A stretch of DNA of 64,000 nt. Origin: CAWBOY01 sp963790585. GTDB lineage: Bacteria > Planctomycetota > Planctomycetia > Gemmatales > Gemmataceae. Location of the stretch: positions 682,001 through 746,000 of the forward strand of contig CAWBOY010000004.1 in NCBI GenBank assembly GCA_963790585.1, in the 5' to 3' direction. The notes under the pieces are model-generated. The model was not told where the DNA came from, made no database searches, and was given only the letters and a program-made list of their open reading frames with translations. The position numbers were made by a program, and so were the translations under genes. This document shows positions 1 through 12,762 of this stretch, in pieces. Position 1 is the stretch's first letter, and each line of letters opens with the position of its first letter.

Positions 1-11
1 GGGCGGCCGGC

Positions 12-507
12 GTGAAGTGCCAGCTCTGCGCGAATGACGGCGACGGTCCATCTGACGGATATCGTCGACGGTCAGAAGAAAGAGCTGCACCTGTGCCAGG
101 CTTGCGCCGAGAGGCAGCAGCTGATCAAGCAGCAGGAAATCAATCTGCCGGCCATCCTGCAATCGTTGATCGGCCAGCATGTGGGCGCACCCAGCGACGC
201 GCTGGCCCGATTGACTTGCCCCGCCTGCGGCATAAAGTATATGGAGTTTCGAGCCCAGGGACGGCTCGGTTGTCCGCACGATTACCTCGTCTTTCGCGCG
301 GGGCTCGAGCCGCTGTTGCGGCGGATCCACCGGTCGATCCGCCATGCCGGCAAGGCGCCGCGGCGAATCGTATCGCCCGATCGCCACGCGGAGTTGGTGG
401 AGCTGCGACGGCAACTGCAAGCGGCCGTCGAGGCGGAAGCGTACGAAGAGGCCGCCCGATTACGCGACCTGCTGCGAAAGAAGGAAGCCACGGATGAATC
501 TGGATAA
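12..507 (+). CDS. mcsA: McsA-like zinc-finger protein with UvrB/UvrC motif (apparent frameshift)
   Basis: McsA is the zinc-binding activator of the protein-arginine kinase McsB. The frame from GTG at 12 gives MKCQLCA, the usual McsA opening; the rest (TATVHLTDIVDGQ, CQAC, CPAC) is one base out of register. Removing one A near 29-32 gives a continuous protein of about 164 residues. The C-terminus (about 375-490 nt) is a UvrB/UvrC helical motif, ELRRQLQAAVEAEAYEEAARL. The last zinc motif reads GCPHD where the family normally has GCxxC, so one ligand seems to be missing. The end overlaps the mcsB start by 14 nt, implying translational coupling. The identification is firm; the frameshift is probably a sequence error. 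Confidence 0.82.
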
Positions 508-1602
508 CCTGACTCATACCAGTGGCGAATGGCTCCGCGGCACGGGCCCGGAGTCCGATATCGTCATTTCCAGCCGCATCCGCCTGGCCCGCAACCTGGC
601 CGCTTTTCCCTTCACCAATCGCGCCAGCAGCTATCAGAAGGCGGAGATCGAAGCCCATGCTGCGCGAACGCATCGCCAAGCTCGACATCGACCCGCGCCT
701 GGGCTACGTCAACTTGCCGAATCTGTCGACGCTCGATCGCCAGTTCCTCGTCGAACGCCAGCTCATCAGCCGCGAACTGGCCACCGCCGATGGGCCGCGC
801 GGCGTCGCCGTCGTGCCGCAAGAAACCGTCAGCCTGATGGTCAACGAGGAAGATCACCTGCGCCTGCAGGTGATGCGCAGCGGCTTCACCCTCGACGAAA
901 CCTGGCAGGAGATCGATCGCGATCGACGACCTGCTCGAACAGCGCGTCACCTATGCCTTCAGCGAGGAGTTCGGCTACCTGACCGCCTGCCCGACCAACG
1001 TCGGCACCGGCATGCGGGCCAGCGTGATGCTGCACCTGCCCGCTCTGGAACATACCAAGCAGATCGAAAAAGTCTTCCGCGCGCTGCAGAAGATCAACCT
1101 CGCCGTGCGCGGCCTCTATGGCGAAGGCAGCCGCGCCTCGGGCCATTTCTACCAGATTTCAAACCAGGTGACGCTCGGCAAGAGCGAGACGAACATCCTC
1201 AACGAGATCCACAGCGTCATCCCGCAGATCATCACCTACGAACGCCAGGCGCACGACTCCTGGCTGCGCGACAATCGCCAAGGCCTGCAGGACAAGATCG
1301 CCCGCGCCTACGGCACCCTCTGCTCCGCGACGATGATGACCTCCGAAGAGACGATGGAATTGCTCTCCTTCGTCCGCCTCGGCATCAATCTCGGCTTGAT
1401 CGACGACATCACCATTCCCACGGTCAACGAACTCTTCATCCACACCCAGCCGGCGCACCTGCAAAAACTGATGGGTGCCGCCCTCGACGGCGAAGAACGC
1501 AACGCCGCCCGCGCACGCTACCTCCGCACGCGCTTGCGCGAAGCGGGGCGCATCCGAATTGAATCGGAGAACCAACCGAGCATGAAGCGGAAGAAGGATT
1601 GA
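494..1602 (+). CDS. mcsB: McsB-type protein-arginine kinase (two apparent frameshifts)
   Basis: ATP:guanido phosphotransferase that in Bacillus phosphorylates arginine residues to mark proteins for ClpCP. It starts with ATG inside the end of mcsA. The N-terminus has the family signature SSRIRLARNLAAFPF. The middle (about 660-930) lies in a second frame (RLGYVNLPNLSTLDRQFLVE) and the C-terminal catalytic half in a third (GYLTACPTNVGTGMRAS, with the catalytic-loop Cys, then GEGSRASGHFYQISNQ). Each change is +1 and is cured by removing one base, near 655 (a CCC run) and near 922. The restored length is about 368 residues, normal for McsB. No clpC or ctsR is visible here. Confidence 0.85.
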
Positions 1603-1727
1603 ACCGCGAATAACACGAATAGCACGAATAAAGACAAGAAAGAAAAGAATGAAGTGGGGCGAGGCAATCACACATTTCTTCTTTGTCTTATTTCGTGTTA
1701 TTCGTCTTATTCGTGGTTCAATCCTTC
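1593..1727. repeat. Inverted repeat with gaatarcac units, copy 1 (overlaps mcsB stop)
   Basis: The left arm (1593-1640) and right arm (1676-1727) are imperfect inverse copies carrying cgaataacacgaatagcac and its complement. The mcsB stop codon (1600-1602) lies inside the left arm. The same sequence type recurs at 16161-16350. The transcript could fold into a long hairpin and act as a terminator, but the shared sequence suggests a dispersed element. Confidence 0.75.
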
Positions 1728-1777
1728 TTTCCTCATATACAAAGGTTCGCGCTCCCGATGATGGATGAGGATTTGCC

Positions 1778-4689
1778 ATGTCGTCCGGTTGGCCGCAGCT
1801 CGTCGAAGGCTGGCCCTGGTTTCAGGGAGCCGGCCAGTATCCCATCAGCGCCTATTCCGAGTTTTTACCTCCACCTCTCCTAGGTCGAAAACCCTATGGC
1901 TGTCAGGATTCGCTCCTCTTCACAGCGGCCGACCCTTGGGGCTGGCATGTCACCGAATACGAAGAGCACCTCGAACTGCGGCCCGGCATGGACCGCCTCG
2001 CTCAAAAAGTAGTCAGCTCCATGGCGCATCTGGGCGGTGGCCGGCAAGCGCATGGCATCGCCAAGGGCAAGCTGATCGGTAACCCCTATTGGCCTGAATC
2101 ACTGGCGAAACATGCCGGCACGCTGCACCACGAACGCTTCGTCCTGTTCTTGCCGATGGCCCTGGCGCGCACACAAGATGACAAAGGTCGGGTGCGCTGG
2201 ACCGTCTTTGGCACCAGCGAACAAGGCCCGGCCCGAGCGTTTTGGCTTGGCTTCTACGATGGACCCGATCAGGAATTGCCGGAGGAATTCGCCCATACCT
2301 TTCTGCGCAACCTGCTCCACTCCGCCTACGACGAACCGCTGGATGGACTTGCAGATCTTCGCAAGGCCGGTCTGCGTATCCTGCCCTGTAATGACGACGC
2401 CGATTTTTGCCGACAAGACGGACCTATGCCGTCGTGGACAGAGCCGCTGTTGATGGGTAAAGGCCCGGCGCACGGCGTCCGCTATTTGATTACGTTTCGA
2501 CCGTTCGCCAGCCTGCCCACGGCCGTTCAAAACGCTTACCTGGCGGGCGAGCTGCACCTGTTGCCGTTTCCCGGCAGCCTCTTTTTCTGGGGCACATCGC
2601 TCTACCAGCAGCTGCGAGAGGATCTTCCGTTCGCCGACCAAATCCCTCTGCTTCATCTCTTGAATCGCCGCGAAGGGTGGTATGGGCTGCGCGTGCCGCA
2701 ATCCGGTTGGCTTCATGATGTGAAACCGGGAGAGAGCCCTGACAAGCACAATTTCGGGCCGACGCGCAATACCTTTCGCCGCACGCATCGCTTTGAGCGC
2801 ATGCGCATGCAGGAAGAAGAGCTGACGCTGACCGACCATGAGGACAAGGTGACCCACGTCCTCTTTAGCGCCAACGAGGATGATCTCGGGCTCTACGGCA
2901 AGCCGATGGCGCGCAACGCTCAACTATGGACGACACAGCACCGTCTGGTGCTCGATGGCCCAAACGCCGGTCCTCAAGAGATCGAGCAGCGCGCTTCATG
3001 CGGTGAATCAGGGCAATTTGTTTGGCTATCGTTTTCAATATCCGCCGATGCGCGTCGGCCGGCACGATGTTTATTGGCATAGGCCGCTAATCGCCTATCA
3101 AGACGCGCACTCCGGCCAGGCGACGGTAATGTACGATGGCCCGCTCGGGTATCTGACGGCGTACGATTCCAAGAATCCTAATTTGCCGAAGCCGATCGAA
3201 CTTTGGCCACGGCTGTTGCAGCGCGAGCCGCATCTGACGGGCGTGTCGATCTACGATCGGGTCCATGCCGCGTTTCCGCATCATACATCTGTCAACGTCC
3301 GCAAGTTGCTCGATAGCCGATCGCTCCTCGGCGATATGCCATTGCCTCATTCGTTCGCCGTTTCGCTGGTGAATATCGCCGCACAAGAGACGCTTGAAAG
3401 CTGGCTAACGAAGCTGCCGAGCCGGGCGCCCGACCTGGAATCAGGTCAGCGGCTGGCAGACGAGCTGCGCGGCGGCATCGGTCCTGTCGACGCGCCGCTG
3501 CCCGAACCACTCACCTATCAATACACCGCACGGCGTGACTTCGAGGTGAAGTATTGGAAAATGATCGCTTCGTTAGCGGAGGGCAAATATCTCACGCAGA
3601 ACAATGCCGACTGTGTACGTGACGCGCCGACGCAAAAACATCTGGTCCATCATCATCGCGACCTCGACGCGCTCGGCGAATTCATTTTGAGCTATTACCG
3701 CAAGACCGTCGCAGCCGCCGGCATGACTGGCAAGGCGCGTCGTCGGCGATCTGCCCTTTTCTTGGAAAACGGAGTTTCATTACCGGTGGATGGGCGGCTG
3801 GCTCAACAATCAAGAAGGCCGCCTCGAAGAGCGCGATTTAATTGTCGTCATTCCCGGGCGCGATCGACGTCGGGCGGTCATCATGGCGGATCATTACGAT
3901 ACAGCCTACATGGCCGACCATTATGATCCAAGCTACGGAGGCGACGGCGCTCGCCTCGCCGCGGCCGGGGCCGACGACAACCACTCGGCGACGGCGGCTC
4001 TCATGCTTGCGGCCACCGTTTTTCTCGAGCTGAGCAAGGCGGGCCAACTCGCTTGCGACATTTGGCTCATACATTTGACCGGCGAAGAGTTCCCGGCCGA
4101 CTGCCTCGGCGCCCGACACCTGACGCAATGCCTCGTCGAAGGCACGCTCAAGATGCGGCTCAAAGGCGGCAAAATGCGCGACCTCTCCAAGACACGCGTG
4201 CAGGGGCTCTATGTTCTCGATATGGTAGCGCACAATAACGATCGCGATAGAGATGTATTCCAGATGGCGCCGGGGACTGGACCACAAGCTCTTTGGTTGG
4301 CTTACCAATCCCATCTTGCCAACGCGATTTGGAACGCCGGAACGGTCTCGTGGAACAAGCGCGCCGGTCGCAAAGACGCGGGTCGCGGCCGCCGCAGCCC
4401 ACATGGCGGCGCGATTCCTGAAGTCGCCAAGCATCTCGCAGTGGCGGGCGAGGTACGCCCTTCCTACGATCCGCGCAGCACGCTTTACAACACCGACGGC
4501 CAAATCTTCTCCGATGCCGGCGTGCCCTGTGTGTTGTTCATGGAAAACTACGACATCAACCGCAGCGGCTATCACGACAGCCACGACACGATGGCCAACA
4601 TCGATCTCGATTACGGCTCCGCCGTCGCCGCGATCGCGATTGAGTCGGTCGCGCGCGCGGCGACCGAGCGGGCGCTGAATGCGAGCTAA
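1778..4689 (+). CDS. Large M28-family zinc peptidase (two apparent frameshifts)
   Basis: Three consecutive frames make one protein of about 969 residues once single extra bases near 2992 and 3735 are removed; joins read EIEQALHAVNQGN and VVGDLPFSWKTEF. The C-terminal third has the M28 aminopeptidase zinc-site order: ADHYD (His), GADDNHSATAAL (Asp), TGEEFPADCLGA (Glu pair), VLDMVAHNN (Asp) and DSHDT (His). I do not recognise the N-terminal 600 residues. MADHYDTAY is followed directly by MADHYDPSY, a nine-residue tandem repeat around the first zinc ligand. No clear signal peptide is seen at the chosen ATG. An inverted repeat directly follows the stop. Confidence 0.72.
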
Positions 4690-4693
4690 AATC

Positions 4694-4763
4694 GTAGACG
4701 CGGCATCTTGCCGCGTTCCTCTTTGAAAATGGAACACCAAACGCGGCAACATGCCGCATCTAC
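4694..4763. repeat. Inverted repeat, 23 bp arms, 24 nt centre
   Basis: Arms 4694-4716 and 4741-4763 match at 21 of 23 positions when one is inverted; each arm itself contains gcggcatcttgccgc, a nested palindrome. It starts 5 nt after the peptidase stop, so it may double as a terminator. Its plan matches the other inverted repeats in the window. Confidence 0.8.
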
Positions 4764-4832
4764 TTTGGCCCCGCCTTGACAGGGCGGGCGAATAGCGTTT
4801 GAATGTGCCGTCATCACCTGGAAAGGGTCATC

Positions 4833-5593
4833 ATGGATAGAAACCTGCGGTCCTACCTCGCGGAGATGGTCGGCACCTTTCTCCTCGTCTATGTCGGGGC
4901 CGGGACGGTTTGCGCGTTTTATCTGCCTGTCTCTTCGAGCCTTCATCCCGAGGTCACCGGCATCGCGCTGGCTGAGGGCTTTGTCCTCGCCATTCTGCTC
5001 ACTGCGACGACGCTCATCTCCGATGGCTGCTGCAATCCAGCGATAACATTGATGCTTTATGTCTTCAAACGCTATGAACTCAGCCAAACGCTGCTGTTGA
5101 TTCTGGTCCAGCTCATTGGGGCCGTTCTCGCCGGATTGTGCGTGTTGTTGACGTTCGCCGAGCCAGTGTTGATCGCGGCACGCCTCGGCACGCCGCACTT
5201 GACCGAAGCGCTAATGACGGCCACCGATGGAAGACCGACGCTTGGATTGGCTTCCCTTGCCAGCGGCGTGGTGTTGGAAGCGTTTTTCACAGCTGTCGTC
5301 ACGCTGGCAATTCTCGTGAGCCTTGTCGACCAGCGCGGGCCGCGCGTCGGCGGGATGCTTGTCGGCATGGCGCAGCGCTGGTGATTCTGTTTGGCTTTTA
5401 TTTGACCGGCGGCGCCGCCAATCCCGCGCGTTGGTTCGGGCCGCTCGTTTGGCAAGCGACGCTGTCGACTGGTATTCAGCTTGGGGACCACATGGTTTAT
5501 TGGGCAGGGCCTATCGCGGGCGCGCTGATCGGCGCGCTGATTTATTCCGCGATCTTTGGCATGCCGCAACGTCGCTCGGATGTCCTTCGATGA
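4833..5593 (+). CDS. Aquaporin/glycerol facilitator family channel (apparent frameshift)
   Basis: Membrane channel of the MIP family. Both pore signatures are present: the first half has DGCCNPAITL, with the first NPA, and the second half has GGAANPARWFGP, with the second. The frame breaks near 5373: adding one base turns AQRW-stop into AAALVILFGFYLTGG and gives about 253 residues, the normal family length. Several hydrophobic helices are evident. ATG 4833 is chosen because MDRNLRSYLAEMVGTFLLVY is the typical N-terminus; ATG 4803 is an alternative. The stop overlaps the next gene (ATGA). Whether it carries water or glycerol cannot be told. Confidence 0.85.
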
Positions 5594-6203
5594 AAGATTT
5601 GACTGTAGAAGACCTGATGCCTTTGGACGAATTCGCCGTCAACCGCCGCGAGTTCTTTCAAACCCATGCGCGTTACGTCGATCGCTACCGCCGTGTTCAG
5701 GTCGGCCCGGACATGACATTGCTGTTCGAGAATCGCCAGACGCTCTGGTTCCGCGTGCAGGAAATCGTCCGAATCGCCAGGCTCTATGATCCAAGCCATA
5801 TACAGGGTGAATTGGATCTTTATAATCGCCTATTGCCGCGCCGCCAACGGCTGCAGGCTGCTCTGATCATTCGTGTCGCTGATCCGGTGCGCTTGCTCGA
5901 AGCACTGCTTCCGTGGCGCGAGCTACGCGGCGAGCTTTTGCGTTTGCACGTCGGTAACCGCGAATATCCCGCCAATTTGCTCACGACCCGTCCCGAAGAC
6001 CGCTGTATCGGGGCAGCTCATTGGGTTCAATTCGTCCTCGATCCCGATGGTCGGCGCACGCTGACGGAGTCGCGACAACCTGTTTATGTCTCCATCGCTT
6101 TGCCGGAATATCGGCACGAAAGCGCAAGCTGAGCGACGAAGTCCGCGAAAGCCTGGCCGAGGATCTGGCACTGTCCGATCGTGATCCGGCCAATGTGGCG
6201 TGA
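5590..6203 (+). CDS. DUF3501 family protein (apparent frameshift near the end)
   Basis: Starts MKDLTVEDLMPLDEFAVNRREF and continues with VQEIVRIARLYD, the pattern of the DUF3501 family, whose function is unknown. The start ATG overlaps the aquaporin stop, so the two are probably cotranslated. The open frame ends at 6132 (HESAS-stop). Adding one base near 6121 continues into LSDEVRESLAEDLALSD and ends at 6203, a better family C-terminus, giving about 204 residues. Confidence 0.75.
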
Positions 6204-6413
6204 TTTTCACTGTTACCAAACGGCGCAAACGGCATAATCGACCCATTCTTTGACCTTCCGAGCCCGACTTCATCGATCCCACATCTCATCTTTCGTGCAA
6301 ATCAAGAAAAAATGCGTCAAAATTGACCTACCGACCTCGTCGGCGCTTGATTGCGACGGATAATATATATTTGAACACTATAGCCGTCGTAACGCGCATC
6401 GCGGAGGTCGATT

Positions 6414-8687
<2,274 letters not shown>

Positions 8688-8750
8688 GCGAGTACGGCAC
8701 GCTATCTGCTTTTCGTTACGTGTGCTTTCGCAGCGGAGCGGAGGGGAGCT

Positions 8751-9764
8751 ATGGAGCCGGATCAAGTCGTCCACGAGGTTGGCCTGGGGTCGCGCCGTTT
8801 GCGCGACCTGGGCCTCACTATCGCCGGCACGATGCTGGAAAGCGTCATCGCAACATTCAGTCAGGAAACCATGAGCCGTGGATTTACGAAGCTGCGGCCG
8901 CACTTCTACTTGTCCACGGAATGGGGCGTGCCGTTCGACACTATCTCCATTGCCATTCCGTTTTATCTTGCCCGGGTCGATTTGACGGATTTTCACGCTG
9001 AACACGCCGGTTTTGTCGAAGGGGCCGATCGGGCGGATGTGCTCCGCTACCTGCGTCATGAGATGGGGCACGTCGTCAACTACGCTTACCGGCTCTATGA
9101 GCAGCAGGAATGGAACGAACAGTTTGGCGACATTAATCTGCCGTATGTGGAAGAATATCGGGCCAAGCCGTTCGATCAAAAGTATGTCGTCCACCTGCCG
9201 GGCTGGTATGCGCAAAAGCATCCCGACGAGGACTGGGCCGAGACTTTCGCGGTCTGGATGACGCCCGGCCTCGATTGGCGCGCCCGCTACGCCGGCTGGC
9301 CGGCATTAAAGAAACTCGAGTATTGTGATCGGATAACGGCGGATCTTCGCAATCGCGAACCGCTCAACACGGCCATAGACGCCGACGAGGACGTGGCCGG
9401 CCTCGACACGACGCTAGATGAGCATTACCGAAGTTGCGCCGTCGATAAAGCAGATGCTCCGGTTAACCTGGACGACGCGCTGCACGCGATTTTTGGACCT
9501 ACAGGCAACGATAATGGTACGGACCGAAAGCCGGCAGCGGCATTGGTGCGCCGAAGTCAACGGACGATCGCGGCCGATGTTTTTCGCTGGACCGGTTGGT
9601 TTCCCGAACGAGCGCGGCACCTAATGGAGCAGCTCGCCGAGCTCGCGGAAGTCCACGGATTAACCTATGCCGAAGGCCGCGAATCGGCGGCGACAGTCGC
9701 GCTAGCCGTGTTCGTGACGAGCGTAGCGATGAGTCGGATGACCGAAAAAACGAGCGCCGTTTAG
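8751..9764 (+). CDS. Putative zinc metallopeptidase with HExxH motif
   Basis: A 337-residue protein. The sequence LRHEMGHVVNYAYRL (about residues 101-115) holds an HExxH zinc site, and DWAETFAVWMTP about 55 residues later supplies a plausible third ligand (Glu). This arrangement is seen in planctomycete proteins annotated as putative zinc-binding metallopeptidases. There is no signal peptide, so a cytoplasmic location is likely. The substrate is unknown. It follows priA by 63 nt on the same strand and could be cotranscribed. Confidence 0.7.
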   Translation: MEPDQVVHEVGLGSRRLRDLGLTIAGTMLESVIATFSQETMSRGFTKLRPHFYLSTEWGVPFDTISIAIPFYLARVDLTDFHAEHAGFVEGADRADVLRYLRHEMGHVVNYAYRLYEQQEWNEQFGDINLPYVEEYRAKPFDQKYVVHLPGWYAQKHPDEDWAETFAVWMTPGLDWRARYAGWPALKKLEYCDRITADLRNREPLNTAIDADEDVAGLDTTLDEHYRSCAVDKADAPVNLDDALHAIFGPTGNDNGTDRKPAAALVRRSQRTIAADVFRWTGWFPERARHLMEQLAELAEVHGLTYAEGRESAATVALAVFVTSVAMSRMTEKTSAV

Positions 9765-10018
9765 CCCCAGAGGCGACTTGAAGGAAAGGGGATATCTGTT
9801 CTTGGTGCGTGCCAATGCCCAATAACTGGTCGTAGTCAAGGATATAAAAGTCTTGCTCAACTCGGGTCGTGATTAAGCGGAAAGGCGGAAACGACATTGC
9901 CCTGCTTCGCTTTCTTGCCCCGTAGGGAGTTCGCACTCGGACTTGTGCGTTCTGGGTCTCCGGGCTATCATCGACCTCGTTTCCCCAACCCAATGGGCAC
10001 CGGGCGTTCCGATTTCTC

Positions 10019-11089
10019 ATGGATGAGAAAGGGCGTGGCATCGTGGAAGTCACTGTCCAACAACTCGCGAAACTGATCGAAGGACAGGTTTACGGCGACG
10101 GCGCCCTGTCGATCAAAGCGGCGACCGGGCTCGATGACGCAGGGCCGGGTGACATCACTTTCGTCGAAAACGACCGCCACGCCCGTCATCTCAAGGGCTG
10201 TCGAGCCGCGGCCGTCGTCGTCACGCCCGGCATTCAAGCGCGCTTGCAAGCACTCGGTATTACGGAGCCGCTAACGCTGATCGCGGTAAAAGACCCGCTG
10301 GCTTCGTTCATTGTGCTGGTCCAACACTTAAAGAAGCAGCCGGAATCACTGCCGGCCGGCATCGACTCGCACTCATGTATTCATCCAACAGCCAAAATTG
10401 GCGCTGACTGCGGTATCCACCCCTTTGTGACGATCGGCGAAGGCTCGTCGGTCGGCGCCCGCTGCCAACTTCACCCGGGTGTCGTCATCGGCCGGAACTG
10501 CCGCCTAGGCGATGACGTGATCCTTTATCCCAATGTCGTTCTTTATGACGGCACTGTCCTCGGCAACCGCGTCATCGTTCACGCCAATGCCGTCTTGGGT
10601 GCCGATGGTTTTGGCTATCGCACGCAAAACGGTTCGCACATCAAGGTCCCGCAGATGGGTTCCGTCGAAATCGGCGACGACGTCGAGATCGGCGCCTGCA
10701 CGACCATCGATCGCGGCACCTTCCAGGCCACGCGCATCGGTGCCGGAACCAAAATCGACAATCTCGTCATGATCGGCCACAACTGTCATATAGGCCGGCA
10801 CAACTTGCTTGTCAGTCAGGTCGGCATCGCTGGCTCCTGTACGACTGGCGATTACGTCGTCATGGCGGGCCAGGTGGGCATCGCGGACCACGTCCATATC
10901 GGCGAGCAGGCGATGATCGGCGCCAAAGCCGGCGTGCCGAGCGATCTGGCCGGTCAACAACGTTACCTCGGCACTCCAGCCCGGCCCGAAAGCGAAGCTC
11001 GTCGGATCATGATCGGCCTCGAACGCCTTCCGGGCCTGATCCGCGACGTGCGCCAGCTCAAGCTACAGGCGGGAATCACGGAGGGTTAA
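10019..11089 (+). CDS. lpxD: UDP-3-O-(hydroxyacyl)glucosamine N-acyltransferase LpxD
   Basis: Third step of lipid A synthesis, N-acylating UDP-3-O-acyl-glucosamine. At 356 residues it has the N-terminal LpxD domain (GLDDAGPGDITFVEND), then a long left-handed beta-helix of hexapeptide repeats (IHPTAKIGADCGIHPFVTIG). GSVEIGDDVEIGACTTIDRG and IGHNCHIG carry the family active-site region with its His. ATG 10019 is used; a GTG a few codons on (VEVTVQQLAKL) is an alternative. The stop overlaps the lpxI start (TAATG). Confidence 0.96.
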   Translation: MDEKGRGIVEVTVQQLAKLIEGQVYGDGALSIKAATGLDDAGPGDITFVENDRHARHLKGCRAAAVVVTPGIQARLQALGITEPLTLIAVKDPLASFIVLVQHLKKQPESLPAGIDSHSCIHPTAKIGADCGIHPFVTIGEGSSVGARCQLHPGVVIGRNCRLGDDVILYPNVVLYDGTVLGNRVIVHANAVLGADGFGYRTQNGSHIKVPQMGSVEIGDDVEIGACTTIDRGTFQATRIGAGTKIDNLVMIGHNCHIGRHNLLVSQVGIAGSCTTGDYVVMAGQVGIADHVHIGEQAMIGAKAGVPSDLAGQQRYLGTPARPESEARRIMIGLERLPGLIRDVRQLKLQAGITEG

Positions 11090-11982
11090 TGTCTGCCGAA
11101 CCGATTCCGCATTACGCGCCCGGTCCATCCCTGACGCTCGGGCCGCGCCGGCCTGTTGGCTTGCTGGCCGGCGGTGGGCGCTTCCCGTTTGCCTTCGCCG
11201 AGAAGGCACGCGCCGTCGGCCTGCCGGTCGTCTGCGTGGGCTTGTCCTACGAAGCATCACCCGAACTCGCGACCCTGGTCGACCATTTCTCATGGGCGGG
11301 GGTTGCCAAACTCGGCCGTATGGTGCGGACCTTCAAGCGTCAGGGCGTCACCGAGATCGTGATGGCCGGGAAAGTGACCAAGGCAAACTACATCAATAAG
11401 CCCTGGAAACTCTTTTCCCTCCTTCCCGACTGGCGGACGATCCAATTTTGGTACCTGCGATCACGCAGCAATAACACAGACGACACGTTGCTTCTCAGCT
11501 TGATCAAAGACTTCGCCCGCGACGGCCTCTCCTTCAAATCCGCCTTGGAGCTCTGTCCGGAGTTACTCGTGACACCCGGTAATCTGACGCAGCGTCCCCC
11601 CTCGGAACGCGAACAGCGCGACATACAGTTCGGCTGGGAAATGGCCAAGGAAATGGGCCGCCTCGACGTCGGCCAAAGCGTCGCCGTCAAGGAACGTGCC
11701 GTCCTCGCCGTCGAGGCGATCGAAGGGACCGATAAGGCGATTCTGCGCGCTGGCGAACTTTGCCGCGCCGGCGGCTTTGTGATCGTCAAGGTGGCCAAGC
11801 CTCAACAAGACATGCGCTTCGACGTGCCGACCGTCGGCCTGGCTACGATCGAAACGATGAAAAAAGCCGGTGCCCGCGTGCTGGCAATCGAGGCCGATCG
11901 GACAATCGTGCTCGACCGCGACGAGACCGTAAAACTCGCGAATCGTTACGGCATGACGATCATCGCGCTTCGGGGCAAGTAG
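11089..11982 (+). CDS. lpxI: UDP-2,3-diacylglucosamine pyrophosphatase LpxI
   Basis: Hydrolyses UDP-2,3-diacylglucosamine to lipid X in lipid A synthesis; LpxI replaces LpxH in many bacteria. It has 297 residues. The N-terminal domain opens with VGLLAGGGRFPFAFAEKAR and has VTEIVMAGKVTKANY. The C-terminal domain has VLAVEAIEGTDKAILRAG and IEADRTIVLDRDETVKLAN, typical of the family. The first 20 residues are an unusual leader before the conserved core. It overlaps lpxD by one base, so the two make one unit. Confidence 0.95.
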   Translation: MSAEPIPHYAPGPSLTLGPRRPVGLLAGGGRFPFAFAEKARAVGLPVVCVGLSYEASPELATLVDHFSWAGVAKLGRMVRTFKRQGVTEIVMAGKVTKANYINKPWKLFSLLPDWRTIQFWYLRSRSNNTDDTLLLSLIKDFARDGLSFKSALELCPELLVTPGNLTQRPPSEREQRDIQFGWEMAKEMGRLDVGQSVAVKERAVLAVEAIEGTDKAILRAGELCRAGGFVIVKVAKPQQDMRFDVPTVGLATIETMKKAGARVLAIEADRTIVLDRDETVKLANRYGMTIIALRGK

Positions 11983-12762
11983 ACGCGGCGGTCTGGTTAA
12001 TTTGGCGTGAGCGGGACGTAAACAACCGGTATTCGTTTCATTCGGCCCCCCCATAACCCCTCCGAACGAAAATTTGCAACCTCCGCAATCGCTTTAAGAG
12101 ACCGAGAGATACCTACATCGCTACCCCGAGGCGCAAAAAATGTCACACCGGTTTGCACACTACCTCGCCGCTTAAAACCGTTGATTTCATTAGCCTTACA
12201 GCGAGCCTTGGGGCGACATGCAAACAAATCCACGGACAACCCCCCTCCCTGGCGCTTCATTTCCCTACGCACTCACGACCTCCTCGCACACCGACCCAGG
12301 GTCGAGCCATTATGTCCGTTTGCCAAACCGCGGAATCCAGATGGCAAACCAGTCCTATCGACGCATGTCATTGCCAAATCTGATGTTGTATCCATACACA
12401 TGGGTCTGTTTGCCAAATTGTCGAATGGCTCGGTCGAGGCGCCGAATTGGATTTCTTGTCGCTTTCTATGGTAACGACGCACGAGAGTTCGACAAAATGG
12501 GATCAGAATATCTGCTAGGAGTTTTTGCTCGCGCGGGCGGTCGATGAACGACCAAGGTGAATAGGTCCCCGGCGTCCGCGTGCGTTCGCAACGCAGGTGA
12601 CGTAAAGGCGGCCGTTCAAATCTGGTCGCCCCGACTGTTTTACAAAGTCAAATCCCGCCGCTGGTTGCGGAAGCGACTGGCGATGGGATTTGAAGTTTTC
12701 TGGTGTGCCGAGTATACTCTTGACTGGCCGTTGCCGCATTTCCCCTGTAGTGCATCGATCCC
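11983..12762. other. Gene-poor stretch of 780 nt
   Basis: No open frame here has a recognisable product or convincing start. Composition is less GC-rich than the flanks, with several C-rich runs, consistent with the edge of an accessory region. I see no strong hairpin or tRNA. Confidence 0.5.

Noticed and set aside
3838..4752. 304-codon minus-strand frame opposite the M28 peptidase
   Set aside because: It is a shadow of the peptidase reading frame and has no recognisable features.
12218..12547. 109-codon frame in the gene-poor stretch
   Set aside because: Low-complexity translation and no start signal; other frames of similar length overlap it.
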